Positions 17,819-27,753 of a stretch of DNA of 59,457 nt are shown piece after piece (position 1 is the stretch's first letter; each line of letters starts with the position of its first letter). The stretch comes from Candidatus Eiseniibacteriota bacterium (GTDB taxonomy: Bacteria; Joyebacterota; Joyebacteria; Joyebacterales; Joyebacteraceae), in the NCBI GenBank assembly GCA_030622115.1, contig JAUXGN010000016.1:1-59457 (forward strand). The letters run 5' to 3'. The translations under genes and the position numbers were made by a program. Under the pieces are notes generated by a model that ran no database searches, had not been told where the DNA came from, and worked only from the letters and a program-made list of their open reading frames with translations.

Positions 17819-20191
17819 ATGAACACACACGCGCGCAATGTCCTTGAGTATGACAAGGTCGTCGAGATGCTTGTCGAGAGGACTTCCTTCGAGCCGGGCG
17901 CAGAGCTGGCAGCGATCCTGACTCCTACTGTCGACGTCGAGTCGATCGAGCAGGCTCTCGATATCACAAGCGAGATCCGTTCGCTCATGGATACGGGCGC
18001 CAGGCTCCCGCTGGAAGGCGCGAGCGACGTTCGCCGCGCGGTCGAGCGGAGTGCGACGGAGGGAGCCGTGCTCACGTGCGAGGAACTCGCGGCCGCTCGG
18101 GGGACGCTTCAGGTCATCCGAAGCCTGCGTGACTACGTCTCCGACCGGTCGGAGGCATCGCCGGCTCTATGGTCGCTGGCTCAAGGCCTCCATCCGAGCA
18201 AGGAAATAGAGGATGCCATCGAGCGGGCGGTGGATGAGCTTGCGATGGAGGTCCGCGACACCGCGAGCAAGGAACTTGGGAAGATCCGTCGGGCCATGGA
18301 ACGGACTCGGGTCCGACTGGACGAGAAGCTCCAGGAGATAGTCAAGAAGGAACTTGAGAGGGACACGATCCAGGAAGCTGCCGTCCACATCCGGAACGGG
18401 CGTCTCGTGCTGCCGGTCAAGCGCGCATCCAGGTCGAGGCTCAAGGGCATCGTGCACGATCAGTCATCGACCGGCGCTACCGTTTTCATGGAGCCCATGG
18501 GCACCGTTCCGCTCAACAACGAGCTTGCTGAACTCGCCGCTGCTGAAAAGAAGGAGATCCACCGCATTCTCCGCGTGCTGACGGCCATGGTGGGAGCCGA
18601 ATCCAGAGAGATTGCGCACTCTTTGAGACTACTCGCCGAGCTCGACTACTACAAGGCGACGGCGCTTCTATCGCGCGACCTGGATGCGGTGAGACCGAAG
18701 TTGAACCGCGAGGGCAGGATACGAATCCTGGATGGCCGACATCCAGTGCTCGCGGCTGTCGCCCGCAAGAGCGGAACCGACGTCGTCCCGCTGAACCTCA
18801 AGCTCGGTGAGGGCGCTTCGACGCTTGTCATCTCGGGTCCGAACGCCGGTGGGAAGACCGTGACTCTGAAGACCGTCGGTCTTCTGACCATGATGGCGCA
18901 GTCAGGCCTCCATGTCCCCGCCGGAGCCGACACCGAACTCTCGGTCTTCAGGGAGATCTACGCCGATATCGGCGACGAGCAGTCGATAGAGATGAGCCTC
19001 TCCACCTTCTCGTCTCACCTCAGGATCATTGACGAGATCCTCCGGGAGTCCGACGCCCGTGCGCTCGTGCTCATCGACGAGCTGGGCTCCGGCACCGACC
19101 CGGACGAGGGAGCCAGTCTCGGTATCGCCATCCTCGAGGAGCTGACCGACAGGGGCGTTCACACGATCGCGACGACTCATCTCGGAATCGTCAAGAATCA
19201 CGTCCACGAGTATGAGGGCATGGCCAACGGTTCGATGGCGTTCGATCCTGACACGCTAGAGCCGACATTCCGGTTCGTTCCCGACATTCCCGGGTCGAGC
19301 CACGCGTTGTCGATCGCCGAGACTCTTGGACTTCCTCCGAACGTGCTCGAACGGGCGCGTGAACTCCGTGACGGTGACGTGGCCAGAATCGACGGGCTCC
19401 TGGCAGACCTTGTCGAGCGCGGACGGCGTTTGGATGAGACGCTCGGCGTCGCCGAGATCGATCGCGACAAAGCCAGGCTTCTGACCGCCGACTATGAAGA
19501 ACGGCTGGCCGGTGTCAGGGATGAACGCAAGCAGATCCGCGCTCGCGCGCTCGCCGAGGCTCGGGAGATCCTCGATCGGGCGCAGAGCCTGGTTGAAGAA
19601 ACCGTGAAGGAACTCAAGGAGAGTCAGGCCGCCCGCGAGATCATCAAGGCGGCGCGGGAGAAGCTGCGTCGCGAGAAGGCCGTCGTGGTTGAGGAACTGA
19701 TTCAGGAGATCAAGCCGCCCGTCGATGATGGAGCAGCGCCGGAGAGATTCGAGGTCGGCATGCATGTCCGGCTGGCTGGGCGCGTGGGCAAACTGCTGAG
19801 CCTTCCTGACGCAAAGGGCAAGGTCCAGGTTCGGGTGAAGAACGCCACCCTCGAGGTTGCGGCCGAGGATCTGAGGGAAGCGGGAGCGCCGGCTGTGAAG
19901 CAAGCGAGCCTTTCGAGCGTCACGTTTGAGAGTCTGAACGATGAAGAGCCTGCAGTGGAGCTACATCTGAGAGGCATGACGACCGATGACGTGGAGAATT
20001 CCATAGACAAGTTCCTGAGTACGGCAGTGATGCAGGGAATCACCGAGGTTCGCATAGTACACGGCAAGGGCACAGGGGCGTTGAGAACGCGAACGCAGGA
20101 GGTGCTGAAGGGCTCGCCGGCGGTCAAGTCGTTCAGGCTTGGTCGGTGGGGCGAGGGGGACACGGGTGTGACCGTAGTGGAACTGAAGTAG
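17819..20191 (+). CDS. mutS2: Endonuclease MutS2
   Basis: 790 aa. It lacks the mismatch-recognition domain of MutS and begins with the core domain (VLEYDKVVEMLVERTSFEPG). The ABC-type ATPase has Walker A ISGPNAGGKTVTLKT, Walker B ALVLIDELGSGTDPDEG and the GASLGIAILEEL region. A long coiled coil follows, and the C-terminal Smr domain carries LHLRGMTTDDVE and VHGKGTGALR. MutS2 suppresses recombination and rescues collided ribosomes. It lies in the rpsU-dnaG-rpoD block, 17 bp before dnaG. Confidence 0.95.
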   Translation: MNTHARNVLEYDKVVEMLVERTSFEPGAELAAILTPTVDVESIEQALDITSEIRSLMDTGARLPLEGASDVRRAVERSATEGAVLTCEELAAARGTLQVIRSLRDYVSDRSEASPALWSLAQGLHPSKEIEDAIERAVDELAMEVRDTASKELGKIRRAMERTRVRLDEKLQEIVKKELERDTIQEAAVHIRNGRLVLPVKRASRSRLKGIVHDQSSTGATVFMEPMGTVPLNNELAELAAAEKKEIHRILRVLTAMVGAESREIAHSLRLLAELDYYKATALLSRDLDAVRPKLNREGRIRILDGRHPVLAAVARKSGTDVVPLNLKLGEGASTLVISGPNAGGKTVTLKTVGLLTMMAQSGLHVPAGADTELSVFREIYADIGDEQSIEMSLSTFSSHLRIIDEILRESDARALVLIDELGSGTDPDEGASLGIAILEELTDRGVHTIATTHLGIVKNHVHEYEGMANGSMAFDPDTLEPTFRFVPDIPGSSHALSIAETLGLPPNVLERARELRDGDVARIDGLLADLVERGRRLDETLGVAEIDRDKARLLTADYEERLAGVRDERKQIRARALAEAREILDRAQSLVEETVKELKESQAAREIIKAAREKLRREKAVVVEELIQEIKPPVDDGAAPERFEVGMHVRLAGRVGKLLSLPDAKGKVQVRVKNATLEVAAEDLREAGAPAVKQASLSSVTFESLNDEEPAVELHLRGMTTDDVENSIDKFLSTAVMQGITEVRIVHGKGTGALRTRTQEVLKGSPAVKSFRLGRWGEGDTGVTVVELK

Positions 20192-20207
20192 AGGGAGCAG
20201 ACGGACA

Positions 20208-22037
20208 GTGGCCAACCGCATTCCAGATGAGCTGATCGACCAGATTCGAGAGGCGAACAACATCGTCGACGTCATATCGGAACACGTGCAGCTCAAGCGC
20301 GCTGGGGGCAACTTCAAGGGGCCGTGTCCGTTCCACCAGGAGAAGACACCGTCCTTCAATGTCAATCCCGCCCGCCAGATCTACCACTGTTTCGGGTGTG
20401 GAGTGGGCGGCAATGTGATCACATTCCTGATGGAATACGAGAAGATCGGTTTCATGGACGCGCTTCGTGAGCTGGCTCACAGGGCGGGCATCACGCTTCC
20501 GGATCGTGGAAGCGACCGGACCGGAGCCGAGGACGATCCGGCCGTTGTGGCGAATCAGATGGCCCTCGCGTTCTACCGCTCCTGCCTCGACGGTGAGGGC
20601 GGAGCGGAAGCAAGGGACTACGTCAAGGAACGCGATCTGGGCCCCGACGTTGTGTCGACGTTCGCCATCGGGTATGCGCCTGCTGGATGGGACAATCTCT
20701 TGAGCGCCGCGCGTCGCAAAGGAATCGCTACCTCCGCGCTCCTGGGGGCCGGGCTTATCGTGGAACGAGACGGTGGTGGGTTCTACGACAGATTCAGGCA
20801 GCGTCTCATCTTCCCGCTCCTGTCGTCCGGCAACAGAGCGATCGGTTTCGGAGGACGGGCGTTCGGCGATCAGGAGCCGAAATACCTGAACTCGCCCGAG
20901 ACCCGTCTCTATCGGAAGGGCTACTATCTCTACGGTCTCTCTCAGGCGCGTCAGGCGATCAGGCTCTCCAGGGAAGCGATACTGGTGGAAGGCTACATGG
21001 ATCTTCTCAGTCTCTACCAGGTCGGATTCCACAACGTGGTTGCATCGGCCGGGACCGCGCTCACGAACGAGCAGGGTCGGACAATCGCGAAGTATGCCGA
21101 CAAGGTGTTCATTGCCTACGACGGTGACAAGGCCGGGATCCTTGCCGCGACGCGCGCTGCCGAGACGCTCATTCAGCTTGGCCTCAAGGTCCGGGTCGCC
21201 GCGTTCCCGGATGGGGCGGACCCCGACTCCTACGTGCGGGAGTTCGGTCCCGACGCGCTGAGAGATCTGCTGACATCGTCGCAGGATTTCATCGATTTCT
21301 ATGTGTCGCTCAATCCCACCGACAGTCCGGACGACCGCGAGGGGGCGGCCAGGAGTCTGATCGAGACCGTCGTGGGGATTGAGGATTCCCTGAAGGCTGA
21401 GTTGATGTTGGAGAAGATTGCCACCGCGCTCTCGCTCAGACCGGCCGTTGTGGCGCGGGTGTACGAGCGGCGTCGGGCGGAGAGGCAGCTTCGGGGACGC
21501 GCCGCCGGTCGGGCGCGAGGGGGTGAGGAGAAGCAGATACACGGGCGCACCAGCGGGGACATCCGCCACGGCGAAGCCGCCGACCGGGATACGACCGGAG
21601 CGCACTACGCGGCACAGAAGGGGCTCCTGGGCCTTCTGCTCGCAGGGGGGGAAGGAGCTGAGTACGTGAGGTCGCACATCAGTGCGAGCGAGTTCACGAA
21701 TCCCGACATTCGGACACTGGTCGAGCGCATTCTGGCCGGTTCCACGTCAGAAAGTCAGGTTGATATCGCAGCGCTGATCGATCCGGAGGACGATTCAGTG
21801 CCGGCCGTGCTCTTGACCGAGCTGACGGTGTCGGAGTCGTCCCAGAGGGATGGCAGTAGGCTGTGTGATGACTATATTGGGGTCATCAGGAAGACCCAGA
21901 TCGAGGGCCGGATCCGCGATGTGGACAAGGAGATCCGCGCCGCCGAGCTGACCGGTGATGAACGGCGGGCCACAGAGGCCGTCGTCAGAAGGCAGGAACT
22001 TGCGCAGGAACTGAGTGCGCTTTCCTCTGATAGATAG
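20208..22037 (+). CDS. dnaG: DNA primase
   Basis: 609 aa from GTG 20208. The N-terminal CHC2 zinc ribbon reads [29 protein letters not shown]. The RNA polymerase domain includes [12 protein letters not shown] and IGFGGRAF. The TOPRIM acidic residues sit in [16 protein letters not shown] and AYDGDKAG. A variable Arg-rich linker leads to the helicase-binding C-terminal domain. It synthesises RNA primers for DNA replication. It is followed by rpoD after a short gap, the classical order. Confidence 0.97.
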   Translation: MANRIPDELIDQIREANNIVDVISEHVQLKRAGGNFKGPCPFHQEKTPSFNVNPARQIYHCFGCGVGGNVITFLMEYEKIGFMDALRELAHRAGITLPDRGSDRTGAEDDPAVVANQMALAFYRSCLDGEGGAEARDYVKERDLGPDVVSTFAIGYAPAGWDNLLSAARRKGIATSALLGAGLIVERDGGGFYDRFRQRLIFPLLSSGNRAIGFGGRAFGDQEPKYLNSPETRLYRKGYYLYGLSQARQAIRLSREAILVEGYMDLLSLYQVGFHNVVASAGTALTNEQGRTIAKYADKVFIAYDGDKAGILAATRAAETLIQLGLKVRVAAFPDGADPDSYVREFGPDALRDLLTSSQDFIDFYVSLNPTDSPDDREGAARSLIETVVGIEDSLKAELMLEKIATALSLRPAVVARVYERRRAERQLRGRAAGRARGGEEKQIHGRTSGDIRHGEAADRDTTGAHYAAQKGLLGLLLAGGEGAEYVRSHISASEFTNPDIRTLVERILAGSTSESQVDIAALIDPEDDSVPAVLLTELTVSESSQRDGSRLCDDYIGVIRKTQIEGRIRDVDKEIRAAELTGDERRATEAVVRRQELAQELSALSSDR

Positions 22038-22072
22038 CTCTTCCTTTGATGCCGGGGAGGCGTGTCACACGT

Positions 22073-23851
22073 ATGGCTAAGCGTTCTGCAGCGAAGATCG
22101 TTGAGGCGATCAAGAAGTCAGTCGGGAACTCGAAGGTCCTGACGTATGGAGATTTCAGCGGTTTCTTTGGCACGGATATCGATATCGATCTTGTCGACGA
22201 TGTCTACTGCCGTCTCGGTGATGTCTCCATTGAAGTGGTCGACAAGAAGGTGCGTGAAGCTACCAAGAAGCGGGATCTGAGAAGGAAGACGAAAGCTCAG
22301 CCGCGTCTGAGATTCGACGATCCAGTCCGCATGTATCTCAGGGAGATGGGGTCGGTCAAGCTCCTGAACCGCGAAGGCGAGGTCGAGATCTGCAAGAGAA
22401 TCGAATCGGCCGAGCGTATGGCGTACGGAGCTATCTTCGAGTCGCAGACGACTATGAGACGGTTGAACGCGCTGACTGAACGCCTCGTGGGTGAGAGAGT
22501 GCGGCTCGACCGTGTCGTCGTTGTCGACAAGAAGCGAAAGAACGCGACCGGTAAGGAGGAGCGCCGCAAGGTCGTCTTGCGGATCAACAGAGTGATCAAG
22601 CTCGACGGTGAGAAGAGGGAGCTTCAGGCAAGACTCGCGAAGGCCGGGTCGCGGCACTCGACACAGACCAGGAAGGCGGTTGAGCGACGACGCAAGAGCC
22701 TGGTGACCGAGACACGGAAGCTCTGTTTGCACCCGACACAGGTAGAGAAGATGGGTGCCCGAATCGGCGAGCTTCTGCTGAAGGTGGAACATCTCGAGCA
22801 GAAGACCGATGAACTCATCGAGCAGCACGAGGCGGCCGTCAGGAGACTCGAGAGGGCGGAAGCGAAGAAGAAGAGAGAGCGAGCAAAGAAGAGTAAGGCC
22901 AAGAAGAGCAAGACCAAGACCAAGAAAGCCTCCGCAACCGCGGCGACGCCCAAGTCGAGAGCGAAGTCGGTGGCCTCGCTGAAGGCTGAGGTCGAGGAGT
23001 CTGCGAACGAGGTAAGGAACAGCAAGAGGGCCCTGAGACGAGTCGAGCGCGAATGCGGGCTCTCGTGCGATGATCTCAAAGATGTTGTCTATCGGATCCG
23101 TGTTGGTGATCGGGAGGCGAACCGGGCCAAGACCGAGATGGTCGAGGCGAACGTTCGGCTCGTCATATCGATCGCGAAGAGGTACACGCACAGGGGGCTC
23201 GATTTTCTTGACCTCATTCAGGAAGGGAATACGGGACTCATGCGTGCCGTTGAGAAGTTCGACTACAAGAGAGGCTACAAGTTCTCCACGTATGCCACGT
23301 GGTGGATCCGTCAGGCCATCACACGCGCCATTGCGGATCAGGCTCGGACGATCAGAGTGCCGGTGCACATGATCGAGGCCATCAACAAGGTCGTGCGTAC
23401 GACGCGGCAGCTCGTTCAGGAGGAGGGCAGGGATCCGTCGGTGGACGAGATCGCCGACAAGCTCGAACTCTCCGAGGACAAGGTGAAGGGGATCCTCAAG
23501 GCTGCGCAGCAGCCGATCTCCCTCGACCGGCCAATCGGCGAGGATGAGGACTCGAGTCTGGGAGACTTCGTTGAGGACACCAAGGTCGTCTCGCCCTCAG
23601 ACTACGCCTCCTTCCGTCTTCTGCGCGAGGAGATCAACGAGGTTCTGTCCGAGCTGGACGCCCGGGAGGAACGGATCATTCGTCTCCGGTTCGGTCTGGA
23701 GAAGGACCGCGCGCCAATGACTCTGGAGGAGGTTGGCGTCATATTCGGGGTCACGAGAGAGCGGGTGAGACAGATCGAGAAGAAGGCGATCGGGAAGCTG
23801 AGGCACTACAAGCGGAGGAGCAGGCTGAGGGGATACATCGACCTGCCCTAG
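22073..23851 (+). CDS. rpoD: RNA polymerase primary sigma factor (RpoD) with Lys-rich insertion
   Basis: 592 aa from ATG 22073; GGGGAGG lies about 14 nt upstream, and the earlier in-frame starts have no site. A region 1.1-like domain covers about residues 1-70 and region 1.2 reads [25 protein letters not shown] long non-conserved region of about 200 residues carries a Lys/Ala-rich stretch ([20 protein letters not shown]). Then come region 2 ([42 protein letters not shown]), region 3 and region 4 ([32 protein letters not shown]). The complete -10 and -35 readers match the TTGACA/TATAAT-type promoters seen in this window. Confidence 0.96.
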   Translation: MAKRSAAKIVEAIKKSVGNSKVLTYGDFSGFFGTDIDIDLVDDVYCRLGDVSIEVVDKKVREATKKRDLRRKTKAQPRLRFDDPVRMYLREMGSVKLLNREGEVEICKRIESAERMAYGAIFESQTTMRRLNALTERLVGERVRLDRVVVVDKKRKNATGKEERRKVVLRINRVIKLDGEKRELQARLAKAGSRHSTQTRKAVERRRKSLVTETRKLCLHPTQVEKMGARIGELLLKVEHLEQKTDELIEQHEAAVRRLERAEAKKKRERAKKSKAKKSKTKTKKASATAATPKSRAKSVASLKAEVEESANEVRNSKRALRRVERECGLSCDDLKDVVYRIRVGDREANRAKTEMVEANVRLVISIAKRYTHRGLDFLDLIQEGNTGLMRAVEKFDYKRGYKFSTYATWWIRQAITRAIADQARTIRVPVHMIEAINKVVRTTRQLVQEEGRDPSVDEIADKLELSEDKVKGILKAAQQPISLDRPIGEDEDSSLGDFVEDTKVVSPSDYASFRLLREEINEVLSELDAREERIIRLRFGLEKDRAPMTLEEVGVIFGVTRERVRQIEKKAIGKLRHYKRRSRLRGYIDLP

Positions 23852-23860
23852 CGCGCAACG

Positions 23861-23889
23861 TTGACACCTCGAAATCAGGGTGCTATACT
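23861..23889 (+). promoter_or_regulatory. Promoter of the tRNA pair
   Basis: TTGACA (23861-23866), a 17-bp spacer and TATACT (23884-23889) form a near-consensus promoter 13 bp before the first tRNA and 10 bp after the rpoD stop. Confidence 0.88.
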
Positions 23890-23902
23890 GCCGGCTTGGT
23901 CT

Positions 23903-23977
23903 GGGCCCATAGCTCAGCGGTAGAGCAGCGGACTCATAATCCGTAGGTCCTTGGTTCGAATCCGAGTGGGCCCACCA
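23903..23977 (+). tRNA. tRNA with CAT anticodon (Met elongator or Ile2)
   Basis: 75 nt with acceptor GGGCCCA/TGGGCCC, D arm GCTCAGCGGTAGAGC, anticodon arm GCGGA-CTCATAA-TCCGT, T arm ending TTCGAAT, and encoded ACCA. The anticodon is CAT. Sequence alone cannot tell elongator Met from lysidine-modified Ile2; initiator Met is unlikely because the first pair is G-C and three G-C pairs are missing from the anticodon stem. Confidence 0.93.
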
Positions 23978-23995
23978 TCACTAGACGCAAGATCC

Positions 23996-24072
23996 GGGCG
24001 ATTAGCTCAGTTGGTTAGAGTGCCGGTCTCACATACCGGAGGTCACTGGTTCGATTCCAGTATCGCCCACCA
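23996..24072 (+). tRNA. tRNA-Val (anticodon CAC)
   Basis: 77 nt with acceptor GGGCGAT/ATCGCCC and encoded ACCA. The anticodon arm CCGGT-CTCACAT-ACCGG reads GUG. The T arm ACTGG-TTCGATT-CCAGT is complete. It follows the CAT tRNA by 18 bp and shares its promoter. Confidence 0.94.
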
Positions 24073-24148
24073 TATTCATGTCTCCACCGGCGCTCGGTGG
24101 CGGGCACCCCACAAGGCAAACGTCAAGTCAGCGATCGAGGGGGAGCTC

Positions 24149-24874
24149 TTGCGCGAACAACTGGAACTGCTGCTCAAACTGCAGGAGATTGACAACACGC
24201 TGACCGATCTTGAAGGGGAGACTCAGGATCTTCCTGAGCGGATCGCAGATCTGAGACGGCAGATTGAGCTGACCGATACCGTGGTGAAGGAGCAGGAGAC
24301 CGCTCTGGAGACGGCGAAGAGGGACAGGACGAAGCTCGAAAACGATCTCGAAGATGCGAACGTGAAACTTGATGGTCTTAAGTCGAAGCAACTGGTCATC
24401 AAGACGAATGAAGAGTACGCCGCCCTCCAGACTGAGATCCAGTACACGACGGACGCGACTTCCAAGATCGAGGATTCGATCCTCATCCTTCTCGAACAGA
24501 TCGAGGGTGCGTCCGCGGACGCGGTTGCGGCGAGGCAGTCGGCGGCCGATTCCAGGGGCGTCATCGAGGCGGAGATCGCGGAACTCGATCGCGAAATGGG
24601 TCGCCTGACGGAAGCGCTGACGATAAAGAGGGACGAGCGGGTTCGAGTCGCGATGAACATCGATGAGCGTATGCGTGAGAGATACGAGCGGATTATCGAG
24701 AGCAAGGGTGATCAGGCGCTCGTGCCGCTTGTCGACGGTTTCTGCACCGGTTGCTACAAGAAGCTGCCGTCCCAGCAAGCCATCGAGATCAGGCGGGGCG
24801 AGAAGTTCTTCGAGTGCGGTGGATGCGGTCGCATCCTCTACTGGGGAGGAGAGGGGCAGGATGGGGAGGAGTGA
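24149..24874 (+). CDS. C4-type zinc-ribbon coiled-coil protein (DUF164)
   Basis: 241 aa from TTG 24149, which follows GAGGGGGAG; the open frame extends upstream only by reading through the two tRNA genes. Residues 1-190 form a long coiled coil (LELLLKLQEIDNTLTDL, LRRQIELTDTVVKEQETALETA). The C terminus is a zinc ribbon (CTGCYKKLPSQQ...ECGGCGRILYW). This is the DUF164 family, often next to RNase P RNA, RNase H-like or NIF3 genes, with a presumed nucleic-acid role. It overlaps the start of the RNase H-like gene by 14 bp. Confidence 0.85.
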   Translation: MREQLELLLKLQEIDNTLTDLEGETQDLPERIADLRRQIELTDTVVKEQETALETAKRDRTKLENDLEDANVKLDGLKSKQLVIKTNEEYAALQTEIQYTTDATSKIEDSILILLEQIEGASADAVAARQSAADSRGVIEAEIAELDREMGRLTEALTIKRDERVRVAMNIDERMRERYERIIESKGDQALVPLVDGFCTGCYKKLPSQQAIEIRRGEKFFECGGCGRILYWGGEGQDGEE

Positions 24875-25472
24875 GGAGGAGTTCGTTCAGGGTCTGATAG
24901 ATGGACTGACGTGGAAGGACTCCGCGGCTGAATCGGGGCTCTCACCAGAGAAGGCCAAGGCGTTTCTTGAGAGCATCGCGCGCTTCGCCGGATCGGCGAA
25001 CCCGGACATCGAATTCGCTTCGTCCTCCGGATCCGGCAAGGCGGCGCTCGGGGGCGATCATGAGGAGCTGGTCGTATACACAGACGGAGCTTCACTTGGA
25101 AACCCGGGTCCTTCAGGCGCGGGGGCGATAGTCAAGACTCCTGACGGAGTGAACGTGGCGCTGGTGCACGAGCATCTTGGCCACGCGACGAACAATCAGG
25201 CTGAGTACAGAGCCGTTCGTCTCGGACTCGAAACGGCCTTGGCGCACGGAGCAAGACGAGTCACCATGAGGATGGACAGCGAACTCGTTGCCAGGCAGTT
25301 GACTGGGCGATACAAGGTGAAGAACCGGAATCTGATGAACACCTTTTTCGAGGTCAAGGCACTCATAGCGAAACTCGACGACGTCAAGATCGAATCTATT
25401 CCCCGTGAGCAGAACGGCGAGGCCGACAAGCTTGCGAAGATGGGCGCTAAGGATGTCGGGAAGAACCGCTGA
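24861..25472 (+). CDS. Ribonuclease HI-like protein with small N-terminal domain
   Basis: 203 aa from ATG 24861, overlapping the zinc-ribbon gene by 14 bp. The first ~55 residues (EEEFVQGLIDGLTWKDSAAESGLSPEKAKAFLESI) look like a small helix-turn-helix-type domain. The RNase H fold follows, with the acidic active site spread over YTDGASLGNPGPSGAGAI, NNQAEYRAVRLGLE, MRMDSELVARQLTG and NGEADKLAKMG. The short form without the basic protrusion resembles Bacillus YpdQ and archaeal-type RNase HI. It may remove RNA from RNA-DNA hybrids; its activity is not certain. Confidence 0.85.
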   Translation: MGRSEEEFVQGLIDGLTWKDSAAESGLSPEKAKAFLESIARFAGSANPDIEFASSSGSGKAALGGDHEELVVYTDGASLGNPGPSGAGAIVKTPDGVNVALVHEHLGHATNNQAEYRAVRLGLETALAHGARRVTMRMDSELVARQLTGRYKVKNRNLMNTFFEVKALIAKLDDVKIESIPREQNGEADKLAKMGAKDVGKNR

Positions 25473-25549
25473 TCCCGGGAGCGCCTTGCGAGTCTGACAG
25501 ACGAGTGCCGGATCGAGGGATGCCAGCGCTCTAGCAAGGAAGGGGAACG

Positions 25550-25952
25550 AGAGGCCGCAGCAGGACAGGCGATCGCGGGTGGGCAGAAGCCTTGTCCGCT
25601 CGAGGAAAGTCCGAGCTCCGCAGGGCAGAGTGCTGGGTAACACCCAGTGGGAGCGATCCTAAGGAAAGTGCCGCAGAGAGGGAGACCGCCTAAGGAGCCT
25701 CGCGGTTCTGCCGCAGGTTCCCGGCAAGGGTGAAAAGGTGAGGTAAGAGCTCACCAGTGTCTCCGGTGACGGGGGCAGCTTGGTAAACCCCACTCGGAGC
25801 GAGATCAAGTAGGGGAGGATGAGGTGGTCCCGCCTCGCTAGAACTCCCGGGTAGGTTGCTAGAGATGACGGGTAACCGTCATCCCAGATGAATGATCGCC
25901 ACGGAAGGCTTGCCTTCCGACAGAACTCGGCTTATGACCTGCTGCGACCTCG
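25550..25952 (+). ncRNA. rnpB: RNase P RNA (type A)
   Basis: About 400 nt. The 5' end GAGGCCGCAGCAGG pairs with CCTGCTGCGACCTC at the 3' end to form P1. Conserved blocks in order are GAGGAAAGTCCGAGCTCC, GAGGGAGACCGCC, GGCAAGGGTGAAAAGGTG, AGATGAATGATCGCC and ACAGAACTCGGCTTA, the hallmarks of the bacterial RNase P catalytic core. It makes the mature 5' ends of tRNAs. It fills the gap between the RNase H-like gene and recJ; the frame of recJ is open into it but is not translated there. Confidence 0.95.
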
Positions 25953-26002
25953 TCGTTCCCCCCGATGCCGACGGGATACGGAACAGGAATTCAGGAGAGC
26001 GC

Positions 26003-27709
26003 GTGAGACGGAGATGGAAGCTTCCAGATCCAGACAAGACCCGGCAGTTTGACGAGCTTGCGAAGGCTCTGGACGCTCCGAGAGCGTTTGCCGCTGTGCT
26101 CGTGAATCGTGGCGTCACCAACACGGAGACTGCCGCTTCGTTCCTGAAGCCGGACCGCTCCCAGCTCTACGATCCCTTTCTTCTTCCGGACATCGAGCCC
26201 GCTCTCGACAGGTTCCGTAGGGCCATCGACAAGCGCGAACGTATCTTTATCTGTGGCGACTACGATGTCGACGGCATCACTTCCATCGTACTGATGAAAC
26301 GCTGCCTGGAATCGGCCGGTGTGGATGTCGGATTCTACATTCCCAATCGTCTCGATGAGGGATACGGTCTTTCAGAACGCGGCGTCGTGATCGCCAAGGA
26401 ATCGGGCGCCGGACTCATCGTCACGGTGGACAGTGGAGTCACCGGTCACGAGCAGATTGACGTCGCCAGCAAGCTGGGTGTTGACATCATTGTCACGGAT
26501 CACCACGAACCGCAGGATACACTTCCGAATGCACTGGCGGTCGTTGATCCGAAGCGGAAGGACTCGCGCTATCCGTACAAGGATCTGGCTGGTGTCGGAG
26601 TGGCCTTCAAGGTGCTGGAGGCCTTGGCCCGGGATTACCGGGATATGGCATACACGGTGGAGGAGAACCTTGACATCGTGGCCGTCGGCACCGTCGCGGA
26701 CATTGTGCCTCTGAACTCCGAGAACAGGATACTGACATCGCTTGGGCTCGACAGGCTCAGGGCGACCACGAATCCCGGACTCGCCGCTCTCATGAAGGCC
26801 GCTGCCGTCGAGCCGGCCAGTGTTCAATCGACGCACATCGGATTCGCTCTTGGACCGCGGCTGAATGCCGCAGGCCGTCTCGGCGACGCCAGCATAGGTG
26901 TTGAGCTTCTGACGACCGAGGATGCCGACAAGGCCGATGCCATTGCGCTTCAGCTTGACGGCGAGAACAAGAAGCGGCGTCAGCTGGAGCGTCAGGTTCT
27001 CGAGGATGCGACCCGCATTCTCGAGGAGACGATCGATCTGAGCCGCAGCCGCTCCATTGTGCTCTGGTCAGCCGGATGGCACGCGGGCGTCATCGGCATC
27101 GTGGCTTCAAGGATCGCCAAGCAGTACAACCGGCCGACAGTGCTTCTCTCCATCACGGACGGTATTGCCAAGGGGTCGGGACGGAGCATCCCCGGCTTCG
27201 ATCTGCACGCCGCCCTGATAACGTGCAGGGATCACCTGCTCAGTTTCGGGGGGCACCAGTATGCTGCCGGAGTATCGCTTGCGGAAGAGCACCTTGATAG
27301 GTTCCGAGCATGTGTTGAAGAGGCGGTATCGTCCAAGCTGACTCCAGACGACCTTGTGCCGGAGGTCGAGATCGATGCCATGATTCCTTTGTCGGAGTGC
27401 AGGTTCGAGCTTGTCAACATGCTCAAGCGAGTGCGCCCGTTCGGCGCGGGGAACCCGGAGCCGGTATTTGGTACGAGGGATGTCAAGGTTATCTCGGCGA
27501 AAGTGGTCGGTAATGGTCATCTCAAGATGACGGTCGAACAGGGTGAGAAGGTGATGGACGCCATCGGCTTTGGCCTGGGTGAAGTCTTCGATGATCTGAA
27601 GCGAAGTGGTGGAATGGTCTCTCTTGCCTACGTACTTGAGGAGAATACGTGGAGGGGGGTCACGAATCTCCAGCTGCGCCTGAAGGACGTCCAGTTCGAG
27701 GAGTACTAG
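26003..27709 (+). CDS. recJ: Single-stranded-DNA exonuclease RecJ
   Basis: 568 aa from GTG 26003 (AGGAG 8-9 nt upstream); upstream in-frame codons fall within rnpB. DHH phosphoesterase motifs are present: CGDYDVDGITSI, LIVTVDSGVTGHEQ and IIVTDHHEPQDT. The DHHA1 domain reads WHAGVIGIVASRIAKQYNRPT, then GSGRSIPGFDLHAALITC and FGGHQYAAG, and an OB domain follows. It degrades single-stranded DNA 5' to 3' in recombination and mismatch repair. It is followed 44 bp later by rel. Confidence 0.96.
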   Translation: MRRRWKLPDPDKTRQFDELAKALDAPRAFAAVLVNRGVTNTETAASFLKPDRSQLYDPFLLPDIEPALDRFRRAIDKRERIFICGDYDVDGITSIVLMKRCLESAGVDVGFYIPNRLDEGYGLSERGVVIAKESGAGLIVTVDSGVTGHEQIDVASKLGVDIIVTDHHEPQDTLPNALAVVDPKRKDSRYPYKDLAGVGVAFKVLEALARDYRDMAYTVEENLDIVAVGTVADIVPLNSENRILTSLGLDRLRATTNPGLAALMKAAAVEPASVQSTHIGFALGPRLNAAGRLGDASIGVELLTTEDADKADAIALQLDGENKKRRQLERQVLEDATRILEETIDLSRSRSIVLWSAGWHAGVIGIVASRIAKQYNRPTVLLSITDGIAKGSGRSIPGFDLHAALITCRDHLLSFGGHQYAAGVSLAEEHLDRFRACVEEAVSSKLTPDDLVPEVEIDAMIPLSECRFELVNMLKRVRPFGAGNPEPVFGTRDVKVISAKVVGNGHLKMTVEQGEKVMDAIGFGLGEVFDDLKRSGGMVSLAYVLEENTWRGVTNLQLRLKDVQFEEY

Positions 27710-27753
27710 TCCAAGGCGCAGAGTGTCTCGAAACCCCACCTCCGTGAATCCAG

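Noticed and set aside
23951-24148. N-terminal extension of the zinc-ribbon protein
   Set aside because: The frame is open only because it passes through two tRNA genes. The TTG at 24149 with GAGGGGGAG fits better.
25892-26002. N-terminal extension of RecJ
   Set aside because: This stretch is the 3' part of RNase P RNA; the GTG at 26003 has a ribosome-binding site.
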